Origin: an uncultured Pelagibacteraceae bacterium
GTDB taxonomy: Bacteria > Pseudomonadota > Alphaproteobacteria > Pelagibacterales > Pelagibacteraceae
NCBI GenBank assembly: GCA_902539195.1
Contig: CACBHZ010000001.1
Location: forward strand, 1 to 64,000
Direction: 5' to 3'
Length of the DNA stretch: 64,000 bases
The notes under the pieces are model-generated. The model worked only from the letters and a program-made list of their open reading frames with translations. It was not told the origin of the DNA and searched no databases. A program made the translations under genes and the position numbers. Positions 29,744 to 40,845 of the stretch are shown here, one piece after another (the stretch's first letter is position 1; every line of letters starts with the position of its first letter).

Positions 29744-31030
29744 ATGGAAGATTTTAAAGTAAAAGATATATCCCAAGCGGAATTTGGAAGAAAAGAAATT
29801 TCACTGGCTGAAACTGAAATGCCAGGATTAATGGCTCTTAGAGAAGAATATAAGGGTAAAAAACCTTTAAATGGAGCTCGGATTGTTGGTTGTTTACACA
29901 TGACAATACAAACAGCTGTCTTAATAGAAACTTTAGTTGATTTAGGAGCCGAAGTAAGATGGTCCTCATGTAATATTTTTTCGACACAAGACCATGCAGC
30001 AGCAGCAATTGCAAAAGCTGGCATTCCTGTATTTGCTTGGAAAGGCGAAACAGAAGAAGAATATTGGTGGTGTGTAAAGCAAACTATTGAAGGTAAAGAT
30101 GGCTGGAAACCAAATATGATACTTGATGATGGTGGCGATCTTACAGCATTGATGCACAAAGATTATAAACAATTATTAAATGATGTTAAAGGTTTATCAG
30201 AAGAGACAACTACAGGAGTTTTAGCATTAAAAAAAATGGAAAGTGAAGGCAATTTACTTGTCCCAGCAATAAATGTTAATGACTCAGTAACAAAATCTAA
30301 GTTCGACAATTTATATGGTTGCAGAGAAAGTTTAGTTGATGGAATTAAAAGAGCTACTGACGTCATGATGTCAGGTAAGGTAGCTATTGTAGCTGGATTT
30401 GGAGATGTTGGAAAGGGAAGCGCTGCTTCTCTTCGTCAGAGCGGTGCAAGAGTTATGGTTACAGAAACAGACCCAATTTGTGCTCTCCAAGCTGCAATGG
30501 AAGGTTATGAAGTAGTTTTAATGGATGAGATGATAAAAGAAGCCGACATTGTTGTTACAGCAACAGGAAATAAAGATATTGTGACAGCTGACCATATGAG
30601 AGAAATGAAAGATAGAGCAATTCTATGCAATATTGGTCACTTTGATAATGAGATCCAAGTAGATGCTCTTAAAAATTATAAATGGGATGAAATAAAGCCA
30701 CAAGTTCACGAAATTACATTGCCGGATGGAAAAAGAATTATTTTATTAGCAGAAGGTAGATTGGTTAATCTTGGATGTGCAACAGGACACCCAAGTTTTG
30801 TAATGAGCGCTTCTTTTACAAATCAAGTAACAGCTCAGATAGAATTATGGAATAACTCAGATAAATATGAGAAAAAAGTATATGTTTTACCTAAACATTT
30901 AGATGAGAAAGTAGCCAGACTTCATTTAGAAAAAGTTGGAGCTAAATTAACCAAATTATCAGATGATCAAGCAAAATATATAAGTGTAACACCAGAAGGA
31001 CCTTATAAACCAGATGCCTATCGCTACTAA
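29744..31030 (+). CDS. ahcY: Adenosylhomocysteinase
   Basis: [20 protein letters not shown] motif, C-terminal [10 protein letters not shown]. Confidence 0.97.
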   Translation: MEDFKVKDISQAEFGRKEISLAETEMPGLMALREEYKGKKPLNGARIVGCLHMTIQTAVLIETLVDLGAEVRWSSCNIFSTQDHAAAAIAKAGIPVFAWKGETEEEYWWCVKQTIEGKDGWKPNMILDDGGDLTALMHKDYKQLLNDVKGLSEETTTGVLALKKMESEGNLLVPAINVNDSVTKSKFDNLYGCRESLVDGIKRATDVMMSGKVAIVAGFGDVGKGSAASLRQSGARVMVTETDPICALQAAMEGYEVVLMDEMIKEADIVVTATGNKDIVTADHMREMKDRAILCNIGHFDNEIQVDALKNYKWDEIKPQVHEITLPDGKRIILLAEGRLVNLGCATGHPSFVMSASFTNQVTAQIELWNNSDKYEKKVYVLPKHLDEKVARLHLEKVGAKLTKLSDDQAKYISVTPEGPYKPDAYRY

Positions 31031-31496
31031 AAGTAGCAAAATAGATATTTCAAAAGAAATTATCACACAAAAAATTGCTGAAAAAATTGCAAGTAAAGTT
31101 AGCAAAAATACAACTTTGCTTTTTTATGGAAATATCGGAGTAGGTAAGACTACATTTATCAGGTATCTAATCAATTATCTTCAAATAAAAAATGGTTTAG
31201 AAAAAACAGAAATACCTAGTCCAACTTTTAATATTATAAATGAATATGAGATTAATTCTTTGATTGTTAGACATTTTGATCTTTACAGAATTAAAGATAA
31301 AAAAGAATTAAATAACTTAGGAATTAATGAAAACTCAGAAGATTATGCTAGATTAATTGAATGGCCTGAAATCTTGGGTCAAAATATAGAAAGTACTTTT
31401 ACATTAAAATTTGAATATGATGAAAAGCTTGAAAATAGGTACTTAATTATATCTAATAATATTGATTTTAATTTTAATGAATTTGAAAAAATTTAA
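31014..31496 (+). CDS. tsaE: tRNA threonylcarbamoyladenosine biosynthesis ATPase TsaE
   Basis: Walker [33 protein letters not shown]. Confidence 0.92.
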   Translation: MPIATKSSKIDISKEIITQKIAEKIASKVSKNTTLLFYGNIGVGKTTFIRYLINYLQIKNGLEKTEIPSPTFNIINEYEINSLIVRHFDLYRIKDKKELNNLGINENSEDYARLIEWPEILGQNIESTFTLKFEYDEKLENRYLIISNNIDFNFNEFEKI

Positions 31497-32409
31497 AAAA
31501 CTATCAGGAGATGCATCATTTAGACAATTTTATAGAACAAATAATTCAATATTAGTTTATAGCAAAATTCAAAAGCGATCAAACCTGTTAAATTATGATG
31601 CAGTTAACAAAATATTGATTAAAAATAAAATATTAGCACCAGGTTTAATTAGTGAAAATTATAAAAAAAATTTTATAGAAATTGAGGATTTCGGCAATAA
31701 AAACATGTTGGATAAAATTAAATCCTCAAAAACTAAATTAAATGAATACAAAAGAATACTAAAAATTTTATATCAAATTCAAAAAATTAAAAATTATAAA
31801 ACTCAAAATTTTCTTAAAAAAAAATTTAATTTATCAAACTATTCAAAAGCTAAAATACTTAAAGAGTCATACCTTTTTTTGAATTGGTACTTAGCAGCAA
31901 ATAAATTAATTATTCAAAAAGAACATTTAAAAAAAAATTTCAAAAAAATAATAGATAATTTGTATTTAAATTTAAAAATCAAACACAAAGTGTTTGTACA
32001 TAGAGATTTTCACGTCTCAAACATGATGTTTTATAAAAATAAAATCGCTTTAATAGATAGTCAAGATGCTGTATTGGGTAATCCAGCATATGATTTGGCC
32101 TCACTTATAGATGATGTAAGAATTAAAACTTCAAATAGTTTTAAGTCAAATATTTTAAAAGTATTTCTTAGTAAATTTAAGTATAAAAATGAATCTCAAT
32201 TTATTAATGATTTTGAAATTTTATCTGTTCTAAGAAATCTAAAAATAATTGGTATATTCACAAGACTTGCAAAAAGAGATAAAAAAAGAAAATATCTAAA
32301 ATTAATACCTTATGCGTGGAAATTAATCGATAATCGTATTAAAAATAATCCAAATTTCCATGATTTAAAAAATTTTCTACAAAAAAACCCAAGAATAAAA
32401 AAAATATGA
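31462..32409 (+). CDS. amgK: Aminoglycoside phosphotransferase-like kinase (AmgK-type sugar kinase)
   Basis: APH motifs FVHRDFHVSNMMF, ALIDSQDAVLGNPAYDLASL; between tsaE and murU-like gene. Confidence 0.78.
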   Translation: MILILMNLKKFKKLSGDASFRQFYRTNNSILVYSKIQKRSNLLNYDAVNKILIKNKILAPGLISENYKKNFIEIEDFGNKNMLDKIKSSKTKLNEYKRILKILYQIQKIKNYKTQNFLKKKFNLSNYSKAKILKESYLFLNWYLAANKLIIQKEHLKKNFKKIIDNLYLNLKIKHKVFVHRDFHVSNMMFYKNKIALIDSQDAVLGNPAYDLASLIDDVRIKTSNSFKSNILKVFLSKFKYKNESQFINDFEILSVLRNLKIIGIFTRLAKRDKKRKYLKLIPYAWKLIDNRIKNNPNFHDLKNFLQKNPRIKKI

Positions 32410-33098
32410 AAATTAAAACAGCAATAATTTTATGTGCAGGATTTGGAAAAAGATTAATGCCATTGACTGAGAAAACACCAAAACCACTCTTAAAAATTAA
32501 TGAGATTAGCTTATTAGAAAATACTATAAATTTGATAAAAGTATTAGAAATAAAATCTTTAAAAATTAATACTTTCTATTTAAGTGATAAAATAAAAGAT
32601 TTCATTTTTTCAAATAATTTTGGTTTAGAAATTCAAATTATAGAAGATGGTAAAGAAATATTAGATACAGGGGGTGGTCTTTTAAATGTAGTAAATAATT
32701 CAGTTGAAACAGATTTTATAGTTTTCAATCCTGATACAATTTGGAACGCTGAATATGTAAATGAAATTAAGAAGATGGAAAATATATATTTTAAAAATAA
32801 CTTAGAAAATATTTTAATGGTTGTAAAAAAAGATTTAAGTTTTGATAAAAGATTTAAAGGCGATTTTTCTATGGATGGCAACAATTTAAAAAAGAACAAT
32901 GATAAAAATTATATTTATACAGGGTGTCAAATTATAAATAAAAAAATATTTAAAAATTTATCAAAAAAAATATTTTCAATGAATGAGATTTGGGATAACT
33001 ACATTGAAAAGGAAAACTTGCATGGTTTCGAGAGTGGTATTGAGTTTCTTCATTTAACAGATAAAGATATTTACGAAAAACTTCTTCAAAAAGGTTAG
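32406..33098 (+). CDS. murU: Sugar-phosphate nucleotidyltransferase (MurU-like)
   Basis: AIILCAGFGKRLMPLTEKTPKPLLKI; ETGGGLL-like DTGGGLLNV. Confidence 0.78.
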   Translation: MKIKTAIILCAGFGKRLMPLTEKTPKPLLKINEISLLENTINLIKVLEIKSLKINTFYLSDKIKDFIFSNNFGLEIQIIEDGKEILDTGGGLLNVVNNSVETDFIVFNPDTIWNAEYVNEIKKMENIYFKNNLENILMVVKKDLSFDKRFKGDFSMDGNNLKKNNDKNYIYTGCQIINKKIFKNLSKKIFSMNEIWDNYIEKENLHGFESGIEFLHLTDKDIYEKLLQKG

Positions 33099-33805
33099 AA
33101 TTTAATTAAATCCTTAGATCTACTCTGATCTAGGTATTTAGCTTCTTTTATATTCTTTTTTTCAAATTTCAAAAGTAAAGGATTTCCTGTTGGTATTTCA
33201 AGTTTAGAAATTTCATTGTTATCAATTTTAAATAAATATTTTAATAGTGATCTAATAGAATTACCATGAGCAGATATAATTATATTATCCTGCAAATTTT
33301 TTTCTATGTTTTCAACAAAATAGGGCACAACTCTTTCATAAGTATCTTTGAGAGACTCTGTATCTGGAATTAGTTTACGGGGTATATCATTGTAAATACT
33401 TATATTTTTTGGATGATATGGACTATTTGTATTCAATGGGTTTGGTGGATTATCCCAAGATCTTCTGAATTTGTGAACTTCTTCTTCTCCTAATTTTTTT
33501 CTCATTTCATCTTTGTTTAATCCTGTCAGCGATCCGTAGTGCCTTTCATTTAATTGCCAGGCCTTAATAATATTATCTGGTTTTACTCTAATTGTATTTA
33601 AAATGAGTTTTAAAGTATCAATCGATCTTAGTTGATAAGAAGTATAAAAATGTTTGATTTCTAAATTTAATTTTTTTATTAACTCTCCTGCTTTGCAGGC
33701 TTCTAATTTTCCTTGTGGTGCAAGCTCAACGTCGACCCATCCTGTAAATTTGTTTTCTAAATTCCATTCGCTTTGACCATGCCTAACAAGTATTAAGTGA
33801 CTCAT
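33095..33805 (-). CDS. gpmA: 2,3-bisphosphoglycerate-dependent phosphoglycerate mutase
   Basis: LVRHGQSEWNLENKFTGWVDVEL; LNERHYGSLTGLNK; ISAHGNSIRSL. Confidence 0.95.
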   Translation of the reverse strand: MSHLILVRHGQSEWNLENKFTGWVDVELAPQGKLEACKAGELIKKLNLEIKHFYTSYQLRSIDTLKLILNTIRVKPDNIIKAWQLNERHYGSLTGLNKDEMRKKLGEEEVHKFRRSWDNPPNPLNTNSPYHPKNISIYNDIPRKLIPDTESLKDTYERVVPYFVENIEKNLQDNIIISAHGNSIRSLLKYLFKIDNNEISKLEIPTGNPLLLKFEKKNIKEAKYLDQSRSKDLIKF

Positions 33806-34001
33806 TTACGATTTTGAATATAGATTAACTATGAATATCATAAAACAATTATTTTACTTATCTACTATTAATTTTTATTATTTTGTAATTCTACTATTTA
33901 ATAATTTTCTAAAGATGATTTGAAATAAATGATATGTTTGGTAATATATATGATCTTATATCATTTTTAATTTTTGAAATAATATAATAGGGTAGAAAGC
34001 A

Positions 34002-34310
34002 ATGAGTTCATTTGATGATAGAAAAAAAGGTTTTGAAAAAAAATTTGCTCATGATGAGGAAAAGCAATTCAAAATTAATGCAAGAAAAAATAAATATTTA
34101 GGAGAGTGGGCCTCACAAATTTTGGGATACGATGAGGAAAAAAAAAATCAATATGTTCAAGATGTAATTAAAGCAGATTTTGCCGAGGCAGGTGATGAAG
34201 ATGTTTATAGAAAGCTTTATGAAGATTTAAAAGACAAAAATATATCAGAAGATCAAATTAGAAAAAAAATGCAAGAATGTAATGAAAAAGCAACTACTGA
34301 AGTTAGTTAG
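34002..34310 (+). CDS. DUF1476 protein (alphaproteobacterial F1-ATPase inhibitory zeta subunit family)
   Basis: FDDRKKGFEKKFAHDEEKQFKINARKNKYLGEWAS. Confidence 0.88.
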   Translation: MSSFDDRKKGFEKKFAHDEEKQFKINARKNKYLGEWASQILGYDEEKKNQYVQDVIKADFAEAGDEDVYRKLYEDLKDKNISEDQIRKKMQECNEKATTEVS

Positions 34311-34794
34311 TTTTCTATTTTTATTTACATTTGTAGCAACAAATTACTTACTGTCAGAAACAATCCTAATTTCAGATAACGTTAAAATAATTGATGGTGA
34401 TACAATCTTATTAGATAATAAAAAAATTCGTTTTTCAGGAATAGATGCACCAGAAACTAAATTTAAAGGAAAGCAACAGTTTTGCTTAAAAAATAAAAAA
34501 AAACTTAATTGTGGAAAAATTTCAAAAAATTCTCTTACAGAAAAAATTATAAATAAAAAATTAAAATGTTTAATCGAGCCCCAAAAAGACTATTTTGGAA
34601 GGTATTTAGGTGAGTGTTTTATCAATAATGAGAGTGTTTCAGCTTACATGGTAAGAAATGGATTAGCCTTTGATTATCCAAAATATTCAAAAAAAAAATA
34701 TTCTAAAGATCAAATTTATGCAAAAAACAATAAGTTAGGTTTATGGAGTATGGAATTTGATTATCCATGGATATGGAGAAAAAATAATAGATAA
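34282..34794 (+). CDS. Secreted thermonuclease-family (SNase-like) protein
   Basis: Signal peptide; IDGDTILLDNKKIRFSGIDAPE; GRYLGECFI; overlaps upstream gene by 29 nt. Confidence 0.85.
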   Translation: MKKQLLKLVSFLFLFTFVATNYLLSETILISDNVKIIDGDTILLDNKKIRFSGIDAPETKFKGKQQFCLKNKKKLNCGKISKNSLTEKIINKKLKCLIEPQKDYFGRYLGECFINNESVSAYMVRNGLAFDYPKYSKKKYSKDQIYAKNNKLGLWSMEFDYPWIWRKNNR

Positions 34795-34807
34795 TTTATA
34801 TTAAACT

Positions 34808-35407
34808 GTGATTCTTTTTAGAAAGTATTTTTTATTTTTTGGTCTATTATTTTTAACTGCTTGCTCATCGATACCACGAAATACAGCAGATGGCTGTTCA
34901 ATATTTTCTGAGAGATATCTTTGGTATAAACACGCGAAAAAAACTGAAAAAAAGTGGGGAACACCAATCAACTTACAATTAGCAATAATAAAAATGGAAT
35001 CTGATTTTGACTGGCTCGCTAAGCCTGCACGTCAAAAATTATTTAAAGTTATACCTTATAAAAGACCTTCTAGTTCATTTGGATACTCACAAGCTATTAA
35101 AGGTACTTGGAAACAATATAAAGATGAGACTGGAAATAAATATGCTTTAAGAACTAGATTTAAAGATAGTGTTGATTTTATTGGCTGGTATACAAACAAA
35201 ACGGAAAAAATTTTAAAGGTTTCAAAAAAAGATGCTTTCAGACAATATATTGCTTATCATGAAGGCTGGGGAAATTATAAAAATTATAAAAACAATCAGA
35301 AAGTTATAGTATTGGCAAAAAAAGTAGAGGGTTATTCAAATAAATTCAAGAAGCAGCTTAATAAATGTAGTAAATCTTTGACTACTAGAAAATATATTAT
35401 TTTTTAA
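34808..35407 (+). CDS. Lipoprotein with lysozyme-like/SLT transglycosylase domain
   Basis: Lipobox FLTACSS; LAIIKMESDFDWLAKP, SSFGYSQAIKGTW; GTG start. Confidence 0.7.
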   Translation: MILFRKYFLFFGLLFLTACSSIPRNTADGCSIFSERYLWYKHAKKTEKKWGTPINLQLAIIKMESDFDWLAKPARQKLFKVIPYKRPSSSFGYSQAIKGTWKQYKDETGNKYALRTRFKDSVDFIGWYTNKTEKILKVSKKDAFRQYIAYHEGWGNYKNYKNNQKVIVLAKKVEGYSNKFKKQLNKCSKSLTTRKYIIF

Positions 35408-38400
35408 TCAATTGCTTTTCTAGCTCCAGATCTACTGCATCTATTCTCTTGGTATTTTTTGCTAGTGTTAAATACATAGTTGGCGTCACATATAATGTAA
35501 AGAATGTTGAAATAATCATTCCACCAAAGATTGTTGATCCAACTGCTAATCTAGACGCCTCACCTGCGCCTGGACCTATGTTACCTACTATAAGAGGCAA
35601 CATTGCAATCATGGTGCTTAATGAAGTCATTATGATGGGTCTTATTCTTAATTTGCAAGCTTCCATCAATGCTTCCTCAATTTTTGCACCTGTAGTTCGA
35701 ATTTGATTAGTATAGTCGACGATTAAAATACTATTTTTAGTGGATATACCGATTAATATAATCAAGGCGATTTGTGAAAATATATTTATCGAACTATTTA
35801 GAAATAAAATGAATACAAGACCTCCAAAAACTGCAAGAGGCACAGTCAATATTATAATAAAAGGATGGACAAACGAGTTAAAAGTAGCAGCCATTACTAA
35901 ATATGCAGTTATTAATGCTAAAGCGAAAATAAGAAATATTTCGTTACTAGTCTCTTTTAGTTCTTCAGACTTACCTTTCCAAGTTATTTGATTTTGAGGA
36001 GCAACTCTCAACATTACGTCTTCTAAATATTTTATAGCTTCAGACAATGTGTATTCTTCAGATAAAGCTGCCGATATAGTTACTGCTCTTTGTCTATTAT
36101 ATCTAGGTAATGACTCAGCAGTTCCTTTCTCTTCAAATTCCACCAAACTTGCAACTGACACTAATTTTCCTGTAGTTTCAGATCTTACAAAAATCTTTGA
36201 TAAGCCATCTTTATCTCTTCTATCTGCTAAATACTGCTGAAGAATAATGGGATATTCTCTTCCTTCTTTATTATATGTTGTAACCCTCTTTCCACCGTAT
36301 AATGTTTCTAGTGTTCTGCCTATATTCTCTATTGAAACTCCTAAATCATTTGCTCTATTTTTGTTAGTAATTAATTTTACTTCAGGTTTATTTTTTGTGT
36401 AATCACTTTCAATTCTAAACATATTTCTATTTCTTCTTAGCTCTCTTAAAACTTGGCTTTGAATTTGTTCTAACTCTTCATAACTTGTCCCATAAATCAC
36501 CATTTGAACAGGTTTATTGTAGCTAGAAACTCTTATAGATTGAGGTGATATAGGAAACGCAAACGTCTCAGGCACACTAACAACTTGTCCAATAGCTTCT
36601 CTTAAAACAACTTGTGTGCTCTTTTCTCTATTTTTCCATTCATCTAAAAGTGCTATTATAATAAAAGTATTATATGAAGTTGCGGACTTACCGAAACCAG
36701 GTACCCTCATAATTAATCTTTGGTAAGGGCTGTCTTCTGCTTGTAACAATTTTAATATTCTTCCCTCAATTATTTGGGCTTTTTCTTGTGTGTACTCGAA
36801 TGAACTTCCTTCGTCTGTGGAACCTATAATTAAATAAGCTCCTCTATCTTCTAATGGTATCAATTCTTTTTTTGTGAAATTAAATAAATAAACTGAGGCT
36901 GCAATTAACAGAATTATAAATATCGAAATTGTTTTCTGTTTATTAATCCAAAATTTTAGGGTATCGGTATAAAATTCTGTAAAAGATTTAAATCCATTAT
37001 TGAATTTTTTTACAAAAAAATTAATTTTTTCTTTTTTATTTAAAAATTTACTTCCCAACATTGGTGAAAGAGTTAAAGCTACAAACGAAGAAACAACAAT
37101 TGAGAAAGATAGTGCTATTGCAGTTTCCTTAAACAAGGTACCAGCTATACCTTCAATAAAAATTAAAGGTAAAAAAACTGCAACTAAGATTAAAGTTGTA
37201 GCTATTATCGCAAATGTTATTTGTCTTGAGCCTTTATAAGCAGCTACAAGTGGCGTTTCTCCTTTTTCAATTCTTGTATAAATTGCATCTGTCATTATTA
37301 CAGAATCATCAGTTATTATTCCAATTGCTAAAATAAAACTTAGGAGAACAAATATATTTATAGAAAGATCAAATATATATAAACCTAAAAACGAACCAAT
37401 TAAACTTACTGGCAAAGCTACAGCTGGTACAATTACAGCTTTTAGGTTTCCTAAAAACAAGTAAATTATTACTACAACCAAAATAAAAGCAATAATTAAA
37501 CTTTTATAAACTTCCTGTATTGCAGTTCCTACGTAAGTTGCTCTATTAAATGCTATTTCTAACTTTAAACCATCTGGTAAAGATTGATTTATAACGTTTA
37601 TTTTCTCTTTGATTTGATTTGAAAGTTCGACAGTTGATGCTCCACTTTTTGCGTATATTCCAATCCCAACTGTTTTTAAATTAGCTGCATTTTTTCTTTG
37701 AGCTTTAAATAAAGTTTTCTCAGAAACTGGACCAAGCTCAACATTTGCAATATCAGAAAGGGTTGTGACTTTATCTTTGTTTTTCTTAAGAGGAAGCTGC
37801 TTGATTGTTTCAATGTTAGAGTAAGACTTATCAATATTAAGAGTTAAATCTTTGTTACTAGCTTCTAAAGTTCCAGCGGGGATGTTTATATTTTCATTTC
37901 TTAATGCTCTCTCGACTTCCTGAATAGTAAGATTATTGGCTGCTAATTTGATAGGATCTACCCAAACTCTAACGCTTAGTTCTCTTAATCCACCGACTAA
38001 AATTCTACCAACATTTGGTACGCTCGAAAAGGCATCTATAAGATATCTTTCTGCATAATCACCCAAATCCAAATCATTCCAAGTTGGTGACGATAGCGCA
38101 ACCCACATTGTGGTAGTAAAACCTGCTGCTTGTTTCAAAATTTGAGGCGGGTTTGCTTGATCTGGTAAATTGTCCGCAACTCTTGATACTCTTTCTCTTA
38201 TGTCATTTGCTGCATCATCTAAATCTATATCTGTATTAAAATAAATATTAATTCTACTTCTTCCATTAAGCGAATTAGAATCAATGTTCTTAATTCCTTC
38301 CGCTCCTCCTATAACATCTTCTATTTTTTGTGTTATTTCTTCGTCAACAATTTCAGCTGAAGCAGATTTATAATCAGTTTGTACCTGTACCACTGGAGGC

Positions 38401-38525
38401 TGAATGCCATCTGGTAATTCTCTAACAGGTAATTCCCAAAATACAAAAATTCCAAAAATAATTAGTATCATTGACATTACCCATGCAACGACAGGTCTTT
38501 TAATACTAACTTCAGTTATATACAT
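35397..38525 (-). CDS. RND efflux pump inner-membrane transporter (HAE1/AcrB type)
   Basis: 1042 aa; RPVVAWVMSMILIIFGI, LSFILAIGIITDDSVIM, GAGEASRLAVGSTIFGGM. Confidence 0.94.
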   Translation of the reverse strand: MYITEVSIKRPVVAWVMSMILIIFGIFVFWELPVRELPDGIQPPVVQVQTDYKSASAEIVDEEITQKIEDVIGGAEGIKNIDSNSLNGRSRINIYFNTDIDLDDAANDIRERVSRVADNLPDQANPPQILKQAAGFTTTMWVALSSPTWNDLDLGDYAERYLIDAFSSVPNVGRILVGGLRELSVRVWVDPIKLAANNLTIQEVERALRNENINIPAGTLEASNKDLTLNIDKSYSNIETIKQLPLKKNKDKVTTLSDIANVELGPVSEKTLFKAQRKNAANLKTVGIGIYAKSGASTVELSNQIKEKINVINQSLPDGLKLEIAFNRATYVGTAIQEVYKSLIIAFILVVVIIYLFLGNLKAVIVPAVALPVSLIGSFLGLYIFDLSINIFVLLSFILAIGIITDDSVIMTDAIYTRIEKGETPLVAAYKGSRQITFAIIATTLILVAVFLPLIFIEGIAGTLFKETAIALSFSIVVSSFVALTLSPMLGSKFLNKKEKINFFVKKFNNGFKSFTEFYTDTLKFWINKQKTISIFIILLIAASVYLFNFTKKELIPLEDRGAYLIIGSTDEGSSFEYTQEKAQIIEGRILKLLQAEDSPYQRLIMRVPGFGKSATSYNTFIIIALLDEWKNREKSTQVVLREAIGQVVSVPETFAFPISPQSIRVSSYNKPVQMVIYGTSYEELEQIQSQVLRELRRNRNMFRIESDYTKNKPEVKLITNKNRANDLGVSIENIGRTLETLYGGKRVTTYNKEGREYPIILQQYLADRRDKDGLSKIFVRSETTGKLVSVASLVEFEEKGTAESLPRYNRQRAVTISAALSEEYTLSEAIKYLEDVMLRVAPQNQITWKGKSEELKETSNEIFLIFALALITAYLVMAATFNSFVHPFIIILTVPLAVFGGLVFILFLNSSINIFSQIALIILIGISTKNSILIVDYTNQIRTTGAKIEEALMEACKLRIRPIIMTSLSTMIAMLPLIVGNIGPGAGEASRLAVGSTIFGGMIISTFFTLYVTPTMYLTLAKNTKRIDAVDLELEKQLIKK

Positions 38526-38532
38526 GTATTAA

Positions 38533-39549
38533 TTATTTTTTATTTTCTTGTTTTTCAGAGTCAGACTTTTTAAATATATTTAATTTTTGTAACCACGCAA
38601 ACATACCATTCTTGTTTTCTTTAGTATCTTTTTTCTTTTTTCCACCCCAACCAGATTTGTTTTGATTAGCTACTTTAGCACCCTTTTTTATAGGTCTTAT
38701 TTTTAAATTTGGTCTGACTTTTTTTGTGCCCTCAGCAACAACTTTGTCACCAACTTTTAGACCATTTAAAACTTCAACAAAACCAAGGTATCTATCGCCA
38801 GTATCAATATTTGTTTTTAATACTTTATTTTTTTCATCAACTTTATAGATAAATATATTATCACCTTCCACTATTGTGCTGGTATCCGGGATACTTAAGC
38901 TTTCTCTTGTATCATATTTTATTGAAATTTCTAAAAACGAGCCAGGCAAAATTTCACCAGATGTATTATCCATTTTTATCCTTGTTGGTAATGATCTAGT
39001 ATCCTCACTAATTCGGCTAGCTAACGAGTCAACTTCACCTTTATAGGTTTTATCTTTGTATCCAGAAAATTTTATATCAACAGGTAAACCAACCTTAATA
39101 AATGGTACAAACATTTCAGGTATATCTACATCACAATAGATAATACTGGTATTTTCGAGATTAATTAAGATTGAAGATTTTGAAACTTCGATGTCTTCTG
39201 AAAATTCTCTTTTTCCAATTGTTCCATCAAACTGAGCAGTAATTTTTCTATTTTTAAGTTCTGCAATTACATCACCTTTTTTTACTTTTTGATTAAAGTT
39301 GATAGGTTTAAGTATTTCATACTTCTCAATTTTATAGGATTGTGTTTTAAATGGTCTTGCTGTTCCGTATGTGCTTATTAAATTTTCAAAAACTCTATTT
39401 TCAGCTGCAGTAACAATTATTCCTGGAGGTGGTCTTTTACTAAATTTCTTCTTAAAATGATTTCCAATCATTGTTCTACCAACAATCACTGTAGCTATAA
39501 TTAAAAAGAAAATTATTATTATGCTTGTAATTTTTGTTGATCTTTTCAT
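38533..39549 (-). CDS. RND efflux periplasmic adaptor (membrane fusion protein)
   Basis: N-terminal TM; barrel-sandwich hybrid; LKVGDKVVAEGTKKVRP; adjacent to RND pump. Confidence 0.9.
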   Translation of the reverse strand: MKRSTKITSIIIIFFLIIATVIVGRTMIGNHFKKKFSKRPPPGIIVTAAENRVFENLISTYGTARPFKTQSYKIEKYEILKPINFNQKVKKGDVIAELKNRKITAQFDGTIGKREFSEDIEVSKSSILINLENTSIIYCDVDIPEMFVPFIKVGLPVDIKFSGYKDKTYKGEVDSLASRISEDTRSLPTRIKMDNTSGEILPGSFLEISIKYDTRESLSIPDTSTIVEGDNIFIYKVDEKNKVLKTNIDTGDRYLGFVEVLNGLKVGDKVVAEGTKKVRPNLKIRPIKKGAKVANQNKSGWGGKKKKDTKENKNGMFAWLQKLNIFKKSDSEKQENKK

Positions 39550-39552
39550 ATT

Positions 39553-40365
39553 TTATATTTTACCATATTCAGCCCATGAACCATCATAAATGACTGGAAG
39601 ATACTTATTATTTACTTGAGAATATGCAAGTGCCAAAACACATGCTGTGATCCCAGAACCGCACGAAAACACTACATTTACTGTGTCATTTAAAGATAAA
39701 TCTCTAAAATAAGAAGAAATTTCAGATTTACTTTTAAAAGTAAAATCGTCATTGATAAGGGTTTTAAACGGTAAGCAAATTGAATTAGGTATTGAACCAC
39801 TTCTTACATTTCTTCTTGGGTCTGGAGTTGTGCCATTAAAACGATCTTTGCTTCTCGCATCAACTAAATCAAATTTTTTTTTAATTATATTTTGGTCAAT
39901 CTGATCTTTGCTCTTAACCATTCCATTATTTTCTTTTGCTTTATAGCTAGTTGTTTGAATAATTATATTATTAGTAGAAGTTATTCTTTTTTCTTTTTTC
40001 CATTTATTAAATCCTCCATCTAAAACATGTACTTTCTTTTTATCATGGCCAAAGTAAATTAAATTAAACCATACTCTACAAGCACTTAAAACATCAGAAT
40101 TATCATAAATCACAATTTCGTCTTCGTTAGATATGCCCATAGATGATAGTATATTTTCCCACGAACTAATGTCTGTTAACATATGTGGTAAGTCGGTTGA
40201 TTTATTACAATTTTTGTCGATATCAAAAAAAATTGCATTTGGTATATGCTCTTTATTAAACTCTTCTTTACCACTTCTATTTGCTGCAGGCATATGCCAA
40301 GAGCCATCAATTATTTTTACATTTAAGAGATTATTTTCTAGCCACTCAGTTGATATAAGTGACAT
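39553..40365 (-). CDS. sseA: 3-mercaptopyruvate/thiosulfate sulfurtransferase
   Basis: Tandem rhodanese; VVFSCGSGITACVLALA active site; IDGSWHMP. Confidence 0.92.
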   Translation of the reverse strand: MSLISTEWLENNLLNVKIIDGSWHMPAANRSGKEEFNKEHIPNAIFFDIDKNCNKSTDLPHMLTDISSWENILSSMGISNEDEIVIYDNSDVLSACRVWFNLIYFGHDKKKVHVLDGGFNKWKKEKRITSTNNIIIQTTSYKAKENNGMVKSKDQIDQNIIKKKFDLVDARSKDRFNGTTPDPRRNVRSGSIPNSICLPFKTLINDDFTFKSKSEISSYFRDLSLNDTVNVVFSCGSGITACVLALAYSQVNNKYLPVIYDGSWAEYGKI

Positions 40366-40811
40366 TAGAAACTTTTTTCCAAATATTTCTGATGATAATC
40401 TTCGGCTTTGTTATAATTTTTTGATTTTGATATTTTGGTAACGATTTTACCCTTAAATTTTTCATTAATTTCTTTCAATACTTTGTTAGCGATTTTATTT
40501 TGATTTTCATCATGAACAAATATTTCACTTCTATACTGAGTACCTACATCTGGACCTTGCCGGTTTAAAGTAGTTGGATCATGAAATTCAAAAAAGTTTC
40601 TTATTATTTCCTCATAAGAAATTTTAGTATTGTCAAATTCAACTTTAACTACTTCTGCGTGATTGGTGTCACCATAACATACTTCTTTATAAGATGTCTT
40701 CTCAGTATTACCTCCACAATATCCAACCTCTGTATTTATTACTCCATCTAACTTGCTAAATTTTATTTCGGGTCCCCAAAAACATCCAAGTGCTAAAGTT
40801 GCTATTTCCAT
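40365..40811 (-). CDS. msrA: Peptide methionine sulfoxide reductase A
   Basis: ATLALGCFWGPEIKF (GCFWG), VGYCGG, HAEVVKVEFD. Confidence 0.95.
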   Translation of the reverse strand: MEIATLALGCFWGPEIKFSKLDGVINTEVGYCGGNTEKTSYKEVCYGDTNHAEVVKVEFDNTKISYEEIIRNFFEFHDPTTLNRQGPDVGTQYRSEIFVHDENQNKIANKVLKEINEKFKGKIVTKISKSKNYNKAEDYHQKYLEKSF

Positions 40812-40845
40812 TGCTAAAAATTTTAATTAATCTAAAGTTATTATC

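Noticed and set aside
29728-30366. Minus-strand ORFs of 143, 68 and 67 aa antisense to ahcY
   Set aside because: Shadow ORFs of a highly conserved gene; no family resemblance or RBS.
33806-34001. AT-rich intergenic region with partial inverted repeat ATGATAT...ATATCAT examined as a possible ncRNA
   Set aside because: Low complexity; pairing is not distinguishable from background AT content by eye.
35449-37239. Several 60-85 aa plus-strand ORFs antisense to the RND pump
   Set aside because: Shadow ORFs inside a full-length conserved CDS.
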